A DNA stretch of 64,000 bases from CAVTPU01 sp963736695 (GCA_963736695.1 CAVTPU010000001.1:1426001-1490000), one strand, 5' to 3'. Numbered from the stretch's first letter, positions 45,442-53,759 are shown. Notes: generated by a model from the letters alone, not told the origin. Numbers and translations are program-made.

Positions 45442-46589
45442 TGTCGCCGCCGGAGTTGGAGTCCGCCGTGGATTCCCGGGTGCTCGTGCTCAACTGCGGT
45501 TCGTCTTCGGTGAAGTTCCGTGTGACGGATGGGGTTCGCACTCTCGCTCAGGGGCTGGTCGAGCGGATCGGCGAGCCAGCGGGCGCGGCCGCCGATCACG
45601 ACGAGGCGCTCAGAAAGATCCTCGCGGAGATCGACGTCGACGACCTCACGGCAGTCGGGCACCGGGTGGTTCACGGCGGTGAGCTTTTCCGGGCGCCGAC
45701 GCTCATCACCGACGAGGTTCACGCCGAGATCACCCGACTCACCCCGCTTGCACCGCTGCATAATCCGGCCAACCTGGCCGGCATCGATATCGCCCGTGCG
45801 CTGTTGCCGCGCACGCCTCAGGTCGCCGTCTTCGACACCGCGTTTCACGCGACCATGCCCGAGGCGCAGACCACCTTCGCCATCGATCGGCGCATCGCCC
45901 AGCGGTTGGGGATCCGCCGCTATGGCTTTCACGGCACCTCGCACGCTTATGTGTCCCGGCGCACAGCAGCGCTCCTCGACCGCCCGCTGGGGCGGGTCAA
46001 CACGATCACCCTGCATCTGGGCAATGGCGCGAGCGCGTGCGCGGTGGCCGGCGGACGCAGCGTCGCCACGTCGATGGGCTTGTCACCACTGCCGGGTCTC
46101 GTGATGGGAACGCGGGGCGGCGACCTCGACCCGGCGATCGTTGTCGACCTGCAACGGTCGGGCGGCATGACGATCGACGAGGTCGACTCTCTCCTCAATC
46201 ACCACAGTGGACTGTTCGGGATCTGCGGCGACAACGACATGCGCGCCGTGCTCACCCGGCGGGCCAGCGGCGACGTCGAGGCGACTCTGGCATTCGATGT
46301 CTACTGTGCTCGGATCAAGTTCTATGTGGGCGCCTACGCCGCGCTGCTCGGCCGCCTCGACGCGGTCACGTTCACCGCCGGGGTTGGGGAACACTCGGCG
46401 GAGGTGCGTGCGGCCGCCCTGGCGAATCTTCCCATTCTCGGGATCGAGGTCGATCCGGTGCGCAACACCGCGCTGGGCGGTGGTGAACGTGTCATCTCGC
46501 CCGATGGCGCGCGGGTCTCGGTGCTGGTTGTCCCGACCGACGAGGAGCTGGAGATCGCACTGCAGACCCTCGCGACCGTCCAGGGCTGA
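45441..46589 (+). CDS. ackA: Acetate kinase
   Basis: Makes ATP and acetate from acetyl phosphate, or the reverse. The 382 residues contain VLVLNCGSSSVKFRV, GHRVVHGGELF, the catalytic region VAVFDTAFHATMP, YGFHGTSHAYV, HLGNGASACAV, MGTRGGDLDP and FTAGVGEHS. It is coupled to pta by a 1-base overlap and ends 12 bases from the convergent MDR gene. Confidence 0.97.
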   Translation: MSPPELESAVDSRVLVLNCGSSSVKFRVTDGVRTLAQGLVERIGEPAGAAADHDEALRKILAEIDVDDLTAVGHRVVHGGELFRAPTLITDEVHAEITRLTPLAPLHNPANLAGIDIARALLPRTPQVAVFDTAFHATMPEAQTTFAIDRRIAQRLGIRRYGFHGTSHAYVSRRTAALLDRPLGRVNTITLHLGNGASACAVAGGRSVATSMGLSPLPGLVMGTRGGDLDPAIVVDLQRSGGMTIDEVDSLLNHHSGLFGICGDNDMRAVLTRRASGDVEATLAFDVYCARIKFYVGAYAALLGRLDAVTFTAGVGEHSAEVRAAALANLPILGIEVDPVRNTALGGGERVISPDGARVSVLVVPTDEELEIALQTLATVQG

Positions 46590-46601
46590 GTGTCGACACG
46601 C

Positions 46602-47570
46602 TCATCGCGCGTGATCGATGACGACCTTGCCGAAGACGTCACCGGCGGCGAGCCGGGCGAATGCCTGCTCAACCTCGGCGAAGGCCCACACGGAGTCGAT
46701 CACCGGAGACACCGACCCGCCTGGTACGTCCGGATCGGCGCACAGACGCAGCAGCTCGGCGAGCTCGGTCGCCGTCCCCATCGACGATCCCACGATCTGC
46801 AACCGCATCGCGAAGATCCGACGAAGGTCCACAGTGGCGAGATGACCGGAGGTGCTCCCACTCACGACGACACGTGCGGCGGGCGCGCAGCATTTCATCG
46901 AGTGTTCGAATGTCGCAGCGCCCACCGTCTCGATCACCAGGTCGACCCGCTCGGGCAGCCGCGCGCCGGGTTCGACGGCGGTGGCTCCGAGCGCCGCGAT
47001 CCGCTCTCTCTTATCCGGGTGTCGACTGGTGGCATAGACCCGTCCGCCGAGGGCTCGGGCGAGCACGACCGCCGCCGTGGCGACACCGCCACCCGCGCCC
47101 TGCACGAGGACCGCCGAGCCTGCGCTGATCCGGCCGGCCGAGGTGAGCATGTGATATGCGGTCAGCCAGGCCGTGGGCAGGCAGGCCGCGTCGGTGAAGG
47201 AGATCGCGGCCGGCTTGGGGACGAGGTTGGCACGGGGCACCGCGACCCGCTCCGCGAGCGTGCCGGGCATCCGTTCGGACAACAGCGAGAAGCCTCGCGG
47301 GTCGACGGGATCGTCGAGCACGGCGTGAATGACGACCTCATTGCCGTCCTCGTCCACGCCCGCCGCGTCGCAGCCGAGGATCATCGGCAGCCGATCGGCG
47401 GGCAATCCGACTCCGCGCAGCGACCACAGGTCGTGGTGGTTGAGCGAGCTTGCCCGCACCTCGACCGTCGTCCAGTCGTCATTGGGGACCGTCGGCTCAG
47501 GCCGGTCACCGACCGCGAGACCGGCGAGTGGCTGGTCGGCGTTGATTTCACGGGCGAAAGCGGCACGCAT
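46602..47570 (-). CDS. Zinc-binding-type/quinone oxidoreductase (MDR superfamily)
   Basis: NAD(P)H-dependent reductase of 322 residues. The N-terminal GroES-like domain has SSLNHHDLWSLRGVG and MILGCDAAGVVD-like sequence. The nucleotide-binding fold shows VLVQGAGGGVATAAVVLARA and VYATSRHPDKRERIAALGA. The C-terminus is typical (FAEVEQAFARLAAGDVFGKVVID). Structural-zinc cysteines are missing, so it belongs with quinone-reductase-like members rather than zinc alcohol dehydrogenases. Substrate unknown. Confidence 0.88.
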   Translation of the reverse strand: MRAAFAREINADQPLAGLAVGDRPEPTVPNDDWTTVEVRASSLNHHDLWSLRGVGLPADRLPMILGCDAAGVDEDGNEVVIHAVLDDPVDPRGFSLLSERMPGTLAERVAVPRANLVPKPAAISFTDAACLPTAWLTAYHMLTSAGRISAGSAVLVQGAGGGVATAAVVLARALGGRVYATSRHPDKRERIAALGATAVEPGARLPERVDLVIETVGAATFEHSMKCCAPAARVVVSGSTSGHLATVDLRRIFAMRLQIVGSSMGTATELAELLRLCADPDVPGGSVSPVIDSVWAFAEVEQAFARLAAGDVFGKVVIDHAR

Positions 47571-47638
47571 GTGCGCACGTTAGCACCGATGCCGGGGTCG
47601 ACACCGGCCTCAAGGTCGGCCCGTGCGAGGCGTCCGGG

Positions 47639-48253
47639 TCATCCATGCTCGCCGGTGAGCAGCCGCAGAACGGTGATCTTCAGCAGCTGGTCGAACTCGA
47701 CGTCGCCTGGCTCTCCGATGGTCCCTGAGCGGAACAGCGACGCGCCCTCGATGAGTGACAACGTCAGGCGGGCCGACCGAGTGGCGACGGCCGGGTTGAG
47801 GCCCGGCCGCAGCAACATGATCACGGCGGTGACCTGATCCTGATATCGGGCGTAGAAGGCCCGCACCACCGCGCTGATCTCAGGGTCGCGGGCGGCCAAC
47901 GCCCACAGGTCCTGAAAGAGCACCACGGTTTGCCGATCGCTCTGGTCTGCGAGGATGAGATCGATGATCGCCATGAGTCGCGCCTCGTCGGGCGGGTCGT
48001 CGATTGTCGGTGCGCCGAGCAACGCCTCGACTCGGGCCAGTTCGTGGTTGAGCTTGCGGTCGAGCACCGCGCCGACGAGTTCGCCCCGCGTGGCGAAGTA
48101 ATACTGCAGATTCCCGAGCCGAATTCCGGCGGCGGACGCGACCGCGCGCAAGGAGAACTCGGCCGGGCCGTGCGCGACGAGTTGTTCGATCGCGACGTCG
48201 AGGATCTGGTCACGACGGGCAGACCCTTTCGGCGTACGCCCAGGGCCTTTCAC
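47639..48253 (-). CDS. TetR-family regulator
   Basis: Repressor of 204 residues. The N-terminal helix-turn-helix reads RRDQILDVAIEQLVAHGPAEFSL with AAGIRLGNLQYYFATRGEL as recognition part; the rest is a ligand/dimer domain. The GTG start overlaps the upstream saccharopine-dehydrogenase-like stop by 4 bases, so both are one transcript. That transcript's promoter carries a 20-bp palindrome, making autoregulation likely. The ligand may be the substrate or product of the partner enzyme. Confidence 0.88.
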   Translation of the reverse strand: MKGPGRTPKGSARRDQILDVAIEQLVAHGPAEFSLRAVASAAGIRLGNLQYYFATRGELVGAVLDRKLNHELARVEALLGAPTIDDPPDEARLMAIIDLILADQSDRQTVVLFQDLWALAARDPEISAVVRAFYARYQDQVTAVIMLLRPGLNPAVATRSARLTLSLIEGASLFRSGTIGEPGDVEFDQLLKITVLRLLTGEHG

Positions 48254-49323
48254 GCCGCCGCCTTGGCCGGAGCCATCTGGGGCGCGATGTCGACAGCCAC
48301 GCCGAACGAGGCGAGGTCGACGGGCAGGCCGGCGTCGGCGAGCAGCTCGGGAAAGAGCACCGTCGGCTGGTGTGCGCCCAGCGCGTCGCGCAACGAGAGC
48401 AGTGCCCCGACCGCGGTGAGATGGGCTTGGCCGGCTGCGTCGCGCAGGGTCGCGGTGATGCCGCCGGCCGGGCCCCGCACGGTGACCGCGACGCGCGCCT
48501 CGCCGCCGGGGCCGGGCCGATAGAGCAGTGCCCGGCGCAGCCCGGTGAGCCGATCGTGTCTGGCCAGCCGGAAGAACCCGAGCCGGTGCAGCGCCAGCAG
48601 GGTCTGGTTGGTCATCGCCGAGTTGAACCCGATCCGGGTCGCGGCGGTTCCGACGCCGAGGGTCGTCGGCAGCGTGAACTGTTCGGGCGTGTCGATGCGA
48701 CCCACGGTGAGCGTGTCCGCCCCGATCGTGGCCCGGCGGCGGTCGCGCAGTGGCACCACCAGCCGGTGTGTGCCGCCGACTGCGGCCTCGAAAGGTCGGT
48801 CGAGTCGGTCGAGAAACTCCACCGAGTCGGCCCCGGCACGGTCGGCGAGGTCGTAGCGCACCGCGACGTCGACTTCGGTCGGTTCGTTGATGCCGGCGGC
48901 GAGGTGACCGGCGAGCCGGGGAACGAGGCCGCCCATCCAGCCGGAGGAGAAGACCACGGGCGCGGTCGGCGGGCGCGCGGCGGTGAGTGCGATGGCCCGG
49001 TGCAGTCGGGTGGTCCATCGGGCGATGTCCACATAGGGCACTCCGCTGGTGAGACAGGCGGTGAGTGCGTGGTCGCTTGGGTCGTTGACCAAGGCGACCA
49101 CCGCGCGGGCACGGACCTCAGGGGGCTGTGGCCCGGCGAGGTCCCAGTGCAGGGTGCGGGCGCCGAGCCGCTCGGCGAGCGCTGTCGCAGCCTGTGGCCG
49201 GCGGCCGGCGAGCACCACGGGCAGATCGGGGTGGTGTCGCCGCAGCAGGTGGGCGAGCTCGGTGCCCACGACACCATATCCGCCGAGCAGCACGATCGCG
49301 CCGGCTGTGTGATCACTCTTCAT
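48250..49323 (-). CDS. Saccharopine dehydrogenase-like NAD(P)-binding protein
   Basis: Protein of 357 residues with an N-terminal Rossmann fold (AIVLLGGYGVVGTELAHLL, VVLAGRRPQAATALAERLG) and a C-terminal half typical of saccharopine-dehydrogenase-like oxidoreductases. VVALVNDPSDHALTACLTSG and GVPYVDIARWT follow the nucleotide fold. The true reaction is unknown; lysine metabolism should not be assumed. No Shine-Dalgarno is visible before the ATG, and the palindromic operator ends 8 bases upstream, so the transcript may be leaderless. Confidence 0.82.
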   Translation of the reverse strand: MKSDHTAGAIVLLGGYGVVGTELAHLLRRHHPDLPVVLAGRRPQAATALAERLGARTLHWDLAGPQPPEVRARAVVALVNDPSDHALTACLTSGVPYVDIARWTTRLHRAIALTAARPPTAPVVFSSGWMGGLVPRLAGHLAAGINEPTEVDVAVRYDLADRAGADSVEFLDRLDRPFEAAVGGTHRLVVPLRDRRRATIGADTLTVGRIDTPEQFTLPTTLGVGTAATRIGFNSAMTNQTLLALHRLGFFRLARHDRLTGLRRALLYRPGPGGEARVAVTVRGPAGGITATLRDAAGQAHLTAVGALLSLRDALGAHQPTVLFPELLADAGLPVDLASFGVAVDIAPQMAPAKAAA

Positions 49324-49331
49324 GCGGCAAG

Positions 49332-49351
49332 TTTAGGTCGCTCGACCTAAA
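49332..49351. promoter_or_regulatory. 20-bp palindrome, probable TetR operator
   Basis: TTTAGGTCGCTCGACCTAAA: two perfect 9-bp arms with a 2-base centre, 8 bases upstream of the saccharopine-dehydrogenase-like start. The co-transcribed TetR regulator is the obvious binder. The position would block transcription start. Confidence 0.8.
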
Positions 49352-49401
49352 ATAGCGAGCCAGATCTCATGCGACCGTTGTGACCATCACCATGGGCCGG
49401 T

Positions 49402-50544
49402 TCAGTTCCCCGACCACGCGGCGGCGACAGCGCTTGCCACGGCGGGCGCCACCCGAGGGTCGAGCGGAGACGGCACGACGGACTGAGGACTCAGCTCGTC
49501 GGCGACCACCGCGGCGATCGCCCGGGCGGCCGCGATCTTCATCCGATCCGTGATCCGGGTCGCGCCGGCGTCGAGCGCGCCCCGGAAGACGCCGGGGAAC
49601 GCCAGCACGTTGTTGATCTGGTTGGGAAAGTCACTGCGTCCGGTCGCGACGACCGCCGCGTAACGCGCGGCCACATCGGGGTGCACCTCGGGGGTAGGGT
49701 TCGCCAACGCGAAGATCGCTCCGCCGGAAGCCATGCCGGCGAGAGCGGCGTCGTCGATGGTGCCACCGGAGACTCCGATGAGCACGTCCGCCCCACGGAG
49801 CGCGTCGGCGATATATCCCGTGACGCCCCGCGGATTGGTCCGGGTCGCGAGTTTCGCCTTCGCCTCGGTCAACGCGGCCCGGCCCGGGTGGATGACCCCA
49901 CGCGAGTCGCTGACGACCACGTCGACCACGCCACCGGCGAGCAGCATCTCGGTGACGGCACTGCCCGCCGCCCCCGCCCCACTCACGACCACCCGCAGAT
50001 CGGCGAGGTCACGACCGAGAACCTTCGCGGCGTTGCTCAACGCGGCGAAGACCACGATCGCGGTGCCGTGCTGGTCGTCGTGGAAGACCGGAATGTCCAA
50101 CGCGTCGTCGAGTCGGCGCTCGATCTCGAAGCACCGCGGTGCCGCGATGTCCTCCAGATTGATCCCGCCGAAGCTCGGGGCGAGGGCGGTCACCACCGCG
50201 ATGATCTCTTCGGTGTCCTGCGTGTCAAGACAGATCGGGACCGCGTCGACGCCGGCGAACTGCTGGAACAGCACCGCCTTGCCCTCCATGACCGGCATCG
50301 CCGCACGGGGGCCAATGTTGCCCAACCCGAGCACCGCAGAACCGTCGGTGATAACCGCCACCGTGTGGGAGACCCAGGTGAATTCGCGAACTAGCTCCGG
50401 TGATCGTGCGATCGCCGCACAGACACGCGCGACTCCGGGCGTGTATGCCAGGGCGAGGTCTTCTCGCGTCTCTAATGGGATCGTTGACCGCACCGCCATC
50501 TTGCCGCCGCGATGCAGGTCGAAGACCGGATCTGACTCAGTCAT
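49402..50544 (-). CDS. NAD(P)-dependent malic enzyme
   Basis: Oxidatively decarboxylates malate to pyruvate. It belongs to the short bacterial class (about 380 residues). Signatures: LALAYTPGVARVC, TDGSAVLGLGNIGP, VMEGKAVLFQQFAGVDAVPI, the metal/substrate segment GINLEDIAAPRCFEIE, VFHDDQHGTAIVV, and the nucleotide fold VVVSGAGAAGSAVTEM. The start MTESDPVFDLHRGG is preferred: there is no ribosome site, but TATGAT lies 6 bases upstream, the geometry of a leaderless transcript. An ATG at 50580 would add 12 basic residues. Confidence 0.93.
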   Translation of the reverse strand: MTESDPVFDLHRGGKMAVRSTIPLETREDLALAYTPGVARVCAAIARSPELVREFTWVSHTVAVITDGSAVLGLGNIGPRAAMPVMEGKAVLFQQFAGVDAVPICLDTQDTEEIIAVVTALAPSFGGINLEDIAAPRCFEIERRLDDALDIPVFHDDQHGTAIVVFAALSNAAKVLGRDLADLRVVVSGAGAAGSAVTEMLLAGGVVDVVVSDSRGVIHPGRAALTEAKAKLATRTNPRGVTGYIADALRGADVLIGVSGGTIDDAALAGMASGGAIFALANPTPEVHPDVAARYAAVVATGRSDFPNQINNVLAFPGVFRGALDAGATRITDRMKIAAARAIAAVVADELSPQSVVPSPLDPRVAPAVASAVAAAWSGN

Positions 50545-50550
50545 CGGGAG

Positions 50551-50556
50551 ATCATA
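50551..50556 (-). promoter_or_regulatory. -10 element of malic enzyme, leaderless geometry
   Basis: TATGAT on the minus strand, 6 bases before the ATG, so transcription would begin at or next to the start codon. No good -35 is visible 17-18 bases further up. Confidence 0.5.
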
Positions 50557-50646
50557 TCGAGCCCGGACACGCCGAGCCATTCGGCAACCGGCATTGATAT
50601 TCGCACGTATGAATGTTCCGGCCAGTTGGGGCGCGCGGGGAGAATG

Positions 50647-50664
50647 TTACTGACGAGTCAGTAA
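50647..50664. promoter_or_regulatory. 18-bp palindrome TTACTGAC-GA-GTCAGTAA
   Basis: Two perfect 8-bp arms with a 2-base centre, in the gap between the sodX stop and the malic-enzyme start. The loop is too short for a good RNA hairpin, so a protein site is more likely; the TTACT...AGTAA ends resemble TetR-family operators. No local regulator can be assigned to it. Confidence 0.6.
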
Positions 50665-50681
50665 TAATTCATTCACGCACG

Positions 50682-50981
50682 TTACAGTCGACGTATTCGC
50701 GGCCACCACTGAAGCACCACCCGGGCCAGCACATCTGCTTCGCCGTACCGGCGAGAATCGTCGTGAACAAACTCATTGTCACCCTCCAGCCACCAGCCCG
50801 ACCCCGACCGTCGAACCACTCTCTTGATCACCAGCAGGTCGGGCCCAACCCGAAATCGGCCGATCACGAGATCCCCCGGCCGCGGCGATCGACCTCGGCG
50901 GCGCACCAACACCGCGTCACCATCGCGCAGGGTCGGCACCATCGACGCGCCACGAACCAAAACCGGTGTCAGTCCGAACAC
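50682..50981 (-). CDS. sodX: Nickel-type superoxide dismutase maturation protease
   Basis: S24/S26 signal-peptidase-like protease of 99 residues that removes the NiSOD propeptide so that nickel can bind. VRGASMVPTLRDGDAVLVRR contains the nucleophile Ser13, and LLVIKRVVRR the general-base Lys53; GWWLEGDNEFVHDDSR is the third conserved block. The GTG start has GGAG 5 bases upstream; the longer frame to 51494 is the antisense of sodN. It is divergent from sodN, separated by 96 bp. Confidence 0.9.
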   Translation of the reverse strand: MFGLTPVLVRGASMVPTLRDGDAVLVRRRGRSPRPGDLVIGRFRVGPDLLVIKRVVRRSGSGWWLEGDNEFVHDDSRRYGEADVLARVVLQWWPRIRRL

Positions 50982-51077
50982 TGTGACTCCATCGACGCGG
51001 GAACAGGGTTGCTGGAGTAGGGTCACCTCAGAAGGATCATCGCAAAGCTGCGTGCGGACCATAAGGAGTGCCCGACG

Positions 51078-51482
51078 ATGCGACTGCCACGACTGCTGAC
51101 TCCACGTACCGTGGCCAGCGCCCACTGTGACCTGCCGTGCGGCGTCTACGACCCGGCGCAGGCCCGGATCGAGGCTGAATCGATCAAGGCGATCTGCGAA
51201 AAATACCAAGCCAACCAGGATCCAGAGTTCCGCACCCGCGCACTGTTGATCAAAGAACAGCGCGCTGAACTGGTTAAACACCACCTGTGGGTGCTCTGGA
51301 CCGACTATTTCAAGGCCCCCCATTTCGAGAAATATCCCAACCTCCACCAGCTGGTCAACGAGGCGACCAAACTCGCCGGCACCAGCGGCATCAAGGGCTC
51401 GGCTGACCCAGCCGTCGCGGAGCAACTGCTCGCCAAGATTGACGAGATCGCCAAGATCTTCTGGGAGACGAAACAGGCCTGA
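51078..51482 (+). CDS. sodN: Nickel superoxide dismutase
   Basis: Cytosolic NiSOD precursor of 134 residues. The propeptide MRLPRLLTPRTVASA ends before the nickel hook HCDLPCGVYDP, in which the His, both Cys and the new N-terminus bind nickel. The helical remainder contains KEQRAELVKHHLWVLWTDYF. AAGGAG precedes the ATG by 10 bases. Nickel-dependent control by a Nur-type regulator is known in Streptomyces, but I found no convincing Nur box here. Confidence 0.97.
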   Translation: MRLPRLLTPRTVASAHCDLPCGVYDPAQARIEAESIKAICEKYQANQDPEFRTRALLIKEQRAELVKHHLWVLWTDYFKAPHFEKYPNLHQLVNEATKLAGTSGIKGSADPAVAEQLLAKIDEIAKIFWETKQA

Positions 51483-51500
51483 CCTGCTCATCATCGTCTT

Positions 51501-51537
51501 CGATCGGCCGGCGCATCACACATGTGCCGGCCGATCG
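51501..51537 (+). terminator. sodN terminator hairpin
   Basis: Perfect 12-bp stem CGATCGGCCGGC / GCCGGCCGATCG with a 13-base loop, 18 bases after the sodN stop. No T run follows. Confidence 0.75.
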
Positions 51538-51609
51538 TGTCTCACGTGGCCATTTCTCCCACAAGCGCCATAGGCATAGACGGCATGCACGCTCTAGAGT
51601 CAGGGCATC

Positions 51610-52059
51610 ATGGCACGAAACGAGCAGACCCCCGGCGAGATCGGCGCCCCGACAAGCGCGGCTCCCCCGACGCCCGACGGGGTTGTCGAGCTGACCGTCC
51701 CGGCACTTCTGGGCTATCTGGGGGTGGTCCGCACGGCGGCCGCTGGGCTCGCAGCTCGACTCAGCTTCACCCTCGACGAGATCGAAGACCTGCGGATCGC
51801 CGTCGACGAGGCCTGCGTGATGCTGTTGTCATTGCCCCGCCCACGCACGGCCCACGCTCCCGAGCTGCTGTGTCAGTTTCGGATGCACGACGACGCCCTG
51901 GCAGTCACCGTCTCCGCACCGGTGACCAACGCGGCGAGTCTGCCCGCCGAGCAGTCGTTCACGTGGCAGGTTCTCACCGCGCACGCGGGCGACGTGACGG
52001 GCTCCACCCACGCCGGCAAGGCCCGCATCGACCTGCGGAAACATCGCAACCGACGGTGA
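51610..52059 (+). CDS. RsbW-like anti-sigma/ATP-binding protein
   Basis: A 149-residue protein with a GHKL-type ATPase fold: ELTVPALLGYLGVVRTAAAGLA, then the N-box-like ITEDLRIAVDEAC equivalent (EIEDLRIAVDEACVMLL). The later G boxes are degenerate. Actinobacterial proteins of this kind bind SigB/SigF-type factors, but no such factor or antagonist is adjacent. The Pro/Thr-rich N-terminus (about 25 residues) is probably disordered. Confidence 0.75.
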   Translation: MARNEQTPGEIGAPTSAAPPTPDGVVELTVPALLGYLGVVRTAAAGLAARLSFTLDEIEDLRIAVDEACVMLLSLPRPRTAHAPELLCQFRMHDDALAVTVSAPVTNAASLPAEQSFTWQVLTAHAGDVTGSTHAGKARIDLRKHRNRR

Positions 52060-52076
52060 TCCTCACCGGACCGGGC

Positions 52077-52511
52077 TCACGAGCGAGGCTCCCGTCCCAA
52101 CCAGTCGCGCGTCGCCGGTGCGAGCAGCGTCGCGACGATCCCAGCCGCGACCACGGTGAGGGGAACCCCCAGCCACCACTGCGGCGAGGTGACGGCGGAA
52201 TAGGCGACCGGCGCCAGCAGCAACTGCAGGGCGATCGCTGGACCACGGGCCCACCCTCGGCCGCGGCCGAGCGCCCAGGCAAGCAGCCCCGTGAGCGCAC
52301 TCAGGAACACCGCGAAACCGGTCACCCAGGCGGCGAGGCGCGCATCGGTGGGCGGCGTGGTGATGTCGTGATAGACGAGGGTTGAGACCACCGCCCCGCC
52401 CGCGGCAGTCTCGGCGAGCAGCAGCCCGACCGCCCACCGCAGCGTTCGGGGAGACTGCGGCGTCGACCCCGGCCCGGCGGCGCGACGGGCGGCCGGTTCC
52501 GGCTCAGGCAT
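52077..52511 (-). CDS. Small four-helix membrane protein
   Basis: A 144-residue protein with a Pro/Arg-rich N-terminus and four hydrophobic segments (WAVGLLLAETAAGGAVVSTLV, then AWVTGFAVFLSALTGLLAWAL as second). It ends at RDWLGREPRS. No motif suggests a function. It is convergent with the RsbW-like gene and divergent from the lipid kinase, as for an uncharacterised membrane protein at the same place in mycobacteria. Confidence 0.7.
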   Translation of the reverse strand: MPEPEPAARRAAGPGSTPQSPRTLRWAVGLLLAETAAGGAVVSTLVYHDITTPPTDARLAAWVTGFAVFLSALTGLLAWALGRGRGWARGPAIALQLLLAPVAYSAVTSPQWWLGVPLTVVAAGIVATLLAPATRDWLGREPRS

Positions 52512-52565
52512 GACGTCACCCTACCGCCGCCCCGCCCAGACGATCTTTCGGTATACAGTCCCGCC

Positions 52566-53489
52566 ATGCGCGCACTGCTCGTAGTCAATCCGAAGGCGAC
52601 CACGACCAGCGAACGCGTTCGCGAGGTCCTGGTGGGTGCGCTCCGGTCCGAGATAGAACTCGACGTCGAGCAGACCAGTCGACGCGGGCACGCCGCCCAA
52701 CTCGCCCACCGGGCGACGGAGGAGCACTACGACCTCGTGGTGACCCTGGGCGGAGACGGAACCGTCAACGAGGTGGTCAACGGGCTGCTTCGCGACGGCC
52801 CCAGCGACAAGGTCCCCGCACTCGCGGTGGTTCCTGGCGGGTCGACCAACGTCTTCGCCCGGTCGCTCGGACTGCCACGAGACTCCATTGAGGGTACGGG
52901 CGCCGTGCTTGAGGCTCTCCACAGCGACCGGGCTCGCACGATCAGCCTTGGCCGTGCCAATGATCGCTATTTCACGTTCTGCGCCGGGTTCGGGCTCGAT
53001 GCGCAGGTTGTGCGGGCTGTCGAACGGGCCCGGCTGCGGGGTCGGGTCGCCACCCCCACGCTCTATATCCGGTCAGCGGTCACGCAGTTCCTCCTAGAGA
53101 CCGACCGCCACTCGTCGCTCATCGCGCTCGATCGCCCAGGTGCGGCCACGGAACCCAGCCTCGCCACGGTCATTGTCCAGAACACTGCCCCGTGGACGTA
53201 TCTGGGCGAACGACCGGTTAACCCGTGTCCTGACGCTTCCTTCGAGACTGGACTGGATCTCATCGCCCTGCGGGTGCTTCACCTGCCCGCGACGATGCGA
53301 CTGGGGGCCGCATTGCTGTCCGGACGTCCGGTGCGCCCGAGTCGACACTCGCTCCATCTGCATGATCTCGGCTCGTTCACGCTGCGCTCGGCGCGACCCT
53401 TGCCGTGCCAGCTCGATGGGGATTACATCGGTGACACGACGACTATCACGCTTTCTTCGGTGCCGAACGCACTACGCGTCTATTGCTGA
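52566..53489 (+). CDS. Diacylglycerol kinase-family lipid kinase
   Basis: YegS/DagK-like kinase of 307 residues. The nucleotide-binding part has LLVVNPKATT near the N-terminus and the catalytic VVTLGGDGTVNEVVNGL, followed by AVVPGGSTNVFARSLGLP. The C-terminal beta-rich lipid domain ends in QLDGDYIGDTTTITLSS. It phosphorylates a lipid such as diacylglycerol or sphingosine-like molecules; the exact lipid is unknown. It precedes whiB1, as I recall for Rv3218 in M. tuberculosis. Confidence 0.93.
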   Translation: MRALLVVNPKATTTSERVREVLVGALRSEIELDVEQTSRRGHAAQLAHRATEEHYDLVVTLGGDGTVNEVVNGLLRDGPSDKVPALAVVPGGSTNVFARSLGLPRDSIEGTGAVLEALHSDRARTISLGRANDRYFTFCAGFGLDAQVVRAVERARLRGRVATPTLYIRSAVTQFLLETDRHSSLIALDRPGAATEPSLATVIVQNTAPWTYLGERPVNPCPDASFETGLDLIALRVLHLPATMRLGAALLSGRPVRPSRHSLHLHDLGSFTLRSARPLPCQLDGDYIGDTTTITLSSVPNALRVYC

Positions 53490-53759
53490 ATTCTTTTTCA
53501 TCATCACCATCGTTCTCACAAGCGCTCAGTAATCATGTCGATAACAAACTCACACAATTGAACACGTGTTCGAATTCGCCCCTCTACTGGGCATGGTGAT
53601 CTAGACCATCTTTTTCACGCGCCACGTGATGACCTCTGTGAACTCGCGCACGACACGTGTCTGTAAATCCTGGTCTTAAGTTACGCAGCGTACTACATTA
53701 GCTACACGTTTACCGTAATGATTGGTCGGAGCAGACGGGCCCAAATCGGACAAACAATG

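Noticed and set aside
50982..51077. Nur-type nickel operator between sodX and sodN
   Set aside because: No convincing palindrome of the expected kind could be read in the 96-bp gap.
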